In this document: in pieces, positions 32,772-34,584 of the stretch
How positions within the stretch are numbered: position 1 is the first letter of the stretch
How the letters are laid out: the number at the start of each line of letters is the position of its first letter
Source: Comamonadaceae bacterium
Lineage (GTDB): Bacteria > Pseudomonadota > Gammaproteobacteria > Burkholderiales > Burkholderiaceae_C
Length of the DNA: 34,584 nucleotides
NCBI GenBank assembly: GCA_947372745.1
Contig: CANBUY010000025.1
Location: forward strand, 1-34,584
Reading direction: 5' to 3'
Notes under the pieces: model-generated
Databases searched by the model: none
What the model was told of the DNA's origin: nothing
Seen by the model: only the letters and a program-made list of their open reading frames with translations
Program-made: the position numbers and the translations under genes

Positions 32772-34340
32772 ATGAAATCACGTCACATCAGAATCTCTTA
32801 CTTCTTGTTGTTTGCCACCGCCACCCTATGGGTAAATGAGGTGGCACAAGCCCAGGTCCACGCCATCACAACAAAAAATCCAAGCCAATCACCCGCCACA
32901 GCGGATACCTCTTTGACCGTTGTAGGGCCAGCGCTTGAACTGATTATCGGAAAATCAAAACTTCTGCAGACCCCTTCATCGATAGAGAGAATTTCAGTGG
33001 GAAACCCCTCTATTGCTGACGTGACACTGATCAGTCCGCTAGAGCTGTATGTGCTTGGAAAAAGCTATGGGTCAACCAATCTGGTGATTTGGCGAAAGGG
33101 AGGGGGGACAACAGCAATTGACGTCAATGTCAGTATTGATGCTGACCGCATGGAAAGAAAATTACTTGAATTACTTCCCGATGAAAAAAACATCCGGGTC
33201 AGACCGGCTGCAGATTCTGTCATTTTGACGGGGGTCGTTTCCAGCGCGCTCAAAGCCAAATATGCCGAAGATATTGCCAACGCTTTTGTCCGGGACATCA
33301 ATAAGAATCTGGTGCTGCCCATGTTTGGTGGTGACAACAAGACCACCCCGGGGGCGACGACCACACTTGGTACAACGATGGGCGCTGCAACTACGCCTGT
33401 GGCAAACACGACAACTGGCAGCAGTTCAGGGGGCGCGGGGGCAAGCGCCAAAGTGATCAACTTATTGCAAGTCTCGGAGGGCCAGCAAGTCATGCTGGAA
33501 GTAATTGTTGCCGAAGTTTCGAAGACCTTGCTGGACAAACTGGGGAGCAACATCAATTTCGGCAACACCCCTGGGGCACACTACAAAATCCTGTCACAAC
33601 TCCTAGTGAAAGGGGTGGGGCAATTCAGCATCATCGCCGACAACGGGAACGTCATAAGTTTGGATGCGAAAAGGGAGGATGGCCTGATCAAAGTGCTTGC
33701 CGAGCCCAACATCGTCGCGATCTCAGGACAGGAAGCCAGCTTTCTCGCAGGTGGTAAAGTTTTCATACCCGTCTCACGCCCCAACACGACCACGGGTGGC
33801 AGCACCATCACGCTGGAAGAAAAAGAGTTTGGTGTTGGACTCAAATTTACACCCACCGTCCTGGAAGGCGGTCGTATCCACTTAAAAGTGGCCCCAGAGG
33901 TCTCTGAGTTCTCACAAACTGGTACATCGTTCACGACACTGGACGGCGTCACCTCGGTTTTACCCAGCTTGACGACACGTCGCGTCCAGACCACGGTGCA
34001 ACTGATGGATGGTCAAAGCCTGGCCATTGCAGGTTTGATCAAAAACAACGTCACGCAAACTAGCCGGAGAACGCCTATGGGTGACATTCCTATTCTGGGT
34101 GTTTTGTTTCGAAGCAGCGAATTTCAAAGCGACCGAACGGAACTCATCTTCCTGATCACACCACGTCTGGTCAAACCACTGAATGGTAATTACAGCCTGC
34201 CAACGGACCAGTGGTCGCCACCGACTCGCACTGAATTCTTATTGAGAGGGGAGCTTGAATCCTCAAGCAAACGACCCATGCAACAAGACAAGTCCAGGGA
34301 AGAAAAAAATACGACTAACCGTTTGTCACCTCGTGATTAA
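32772..34340 (+). CDS. cpaC: Outer-membrane secretin CpaC (RcpA)
   Basis: Forms the outer-membrane pore for the Flp pilus. 522 residues with an N-terminal signal peptide (about 1-30). The pilus/BON-type N domain reads SVGNPSIADVTLISPLELYVLGKSYGSTNLVIW and VILTGVVSS. About residues 186-225 form a Thr/Ser/Gly-rich linker (TTPGATTTLGTTMG...), unusual in length. The secretin core follows: VMLEVIVAEVSKT, FLAGGKVFIPV, EEKEFGVGLKFTPTV, GGRIHLKVAPEVS, RRVQTTVQLMDGQSLAIAGLI, GDIPILGVLFRS and RTELIFLITPRLVKP. A short basic/acidic tail ends it. A lipoprotein gene follows 12 bp on with its own AAGGAG. Confidence 0.95.
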   Translation: MKSRHIRISYFLLFATATLWVNEVAQAQVHAITTKNPSQSPATADTSLTVVGPALELIIGKSKLLQTPSSIERISVGNPSIADVTLISPLELYVLGKSYGSTNLVIWRKGGGTTAIDVNVSIDADRMERKLLELLPDEKNIRVRPAADSVILTGVVSSALKAKYAEDIANAFVRDINKNLVLPMFGGDNKTTPGATTTLGTTMGAATTPVANTTTGSSSGGAGASAKVINLLQVSEGQQVMLEVIVAEVSKTLLDKLGSNINFGNTPGAHYKILSQLLVKGVGQFSIIADNGNVISLDAKREDGLIKVLAEPNIVAISGQEASFLAGGKVFIPVSRPNTTTGGSTITLEEKEFGVGLKFTPTVLEGGRIHLKVAPEVSEFSQTGTSFTTLDGVTSVLPSLTTRRVQTTVQLMDGQSLAIAGLIKNNVTQTSRRTPMGDIPILGVLFRSSEFQSDRTELIFLITPRLVKPLNGNYSLPTDQWSPPTRTEFLLRGELESSSKRPMQQDKSREEKNTTNRLSPRD

Positions 34341-34352
34341 GGAGCAAAAGTC

Positions 34353-34584
34353 ATGAAAAATCCGCCCCAAGCCAGTTTGGCATTTCTTTCAATTTTACTG
34401 ATAACTAGCAGCCAGCTAGCAGGGTGCATCAACCAAACCACGCCTGCGCTGGATTCCACATTTGGCAATTCAGTGCGCGCCACCCGACAAGCCCAAACAC
34501 TCAACCCAGGCCCCCCGGAACAGAGCGACCCAACGCGGGGACTCGATGCCAAGGCGGCGGTCAATTTGATTGAGCGATACCAGG
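34353..34584 (+). CDS. Tad pilus lipoprotein (CpaD-like, cut by window end)
   Basis: Starts at ATG 34353 after AAGGAG (34339-34344). The first 25 residues are a lipoprotein signal with lipobox LAGC (MKNPPQASLAFLSILLITSS then QLAGC). The mature part reads INQTTPALDSTFGNSVRATRQAQTLNPGPPEQSDPTRGLDAKAAVNLIERYQ and runs off the window. Its place directly after the secretin and the TFGNSVR / GLDAKAA pattern fit the small outer-membrane lipoproteins found in Tad loci. Only 77 residues are visible, so the family call is tentative. Confidence 0.72.
   Translation, partial: MKNPPQASLAFLSILLITSSQLAGCINQTTPALDSTFGNSVRATRQAQTLNPGPPEQSDPTRGLDAKAAVNLIERYQ

Overview
The window looks like chromosomal DNA of a Burkholderiales betaproteobacterium, most likely Comamonadaceae (Rhodoferax/Polaromonas-like). 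This is inferred from the style of the proteins, the gene neighbourhoods (mltD-gloB / yafS-like-rnhA; dnaX-ybaB-recR with the SRP RNA beside dnaX) and a short repeat family resembling one I recall from that family. No database search was possible. Most of the window is dense, moderately GC-rich housekeeping DNA. From about 27.2 to 31.3 kb it becomes AT-richer, sparser and accessory in character before a Tad pilus operon begins.

Layout. 1-2840: NAD synthetase (minus, cut by the left edge), head-to-head with a FemAB-like GNAT protein. 2841-5807: soluble pyrophosphatase ppa (minus) divergent from the K+-insensitive proton-pumping pyrophosphatase hppA (plus). 5887-8814: a lipoprotein, an aldehyde dehydrogenase and an SDR. 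8842-11365: molybdenum cofactor genes moaA and moeA. 11362-15828: an RND efflux permease and its adaptor (minus), convergent with moeA. 15997-19532: rnhA and a methyltransferase (minus) back-to-back with gloB and mltD (plus). 19544-22280: an ABC importer of the NitT/TauT type (minus). 22377-27134: dnaX-ybaB-recR followed by a PAS-GGDEF-EAL gene (minus). 27332-27425: SRP RNA. 27426-30746: accessory stretch with a frameshifted lipoprotein gene, an unknown membrane protein, a lone exosortase-type acyltransferase and a small coiled-coil protein. 31010 to the right edge: flp, cpaA/tadV, cpaB, cpaC and a pilus lipoprotein.

Main points of interest. (a) dnaX carries a run of nine A in the coding strand exactly after domain III. 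Both slipped frames stop within a few codons, so a gamma-like protein of about 380 residues could be made beside the 653-residue tau. (b) A small dispersed repeat (head palindrome GCTAT..ATAGC, then AGCTG and GC(A)T) lies in frame inside moeA, dnaX and the GNAT gene, in both orientations, adding roughly 18-27 residues to each. (c) Two gene pairs share a CATG in which the two start codons overlap; gloB also has TATAAT just upstream of its ATG, suggesting a leaderless mRNA. (d) A lipoprotein signal peptide is separated from its start codon by a single-base change in a short A run. (e) The diguanylate cyclase/phosphodiesterase has a LOV-like PAS motif without the flavin cysteine and lies behind recR.
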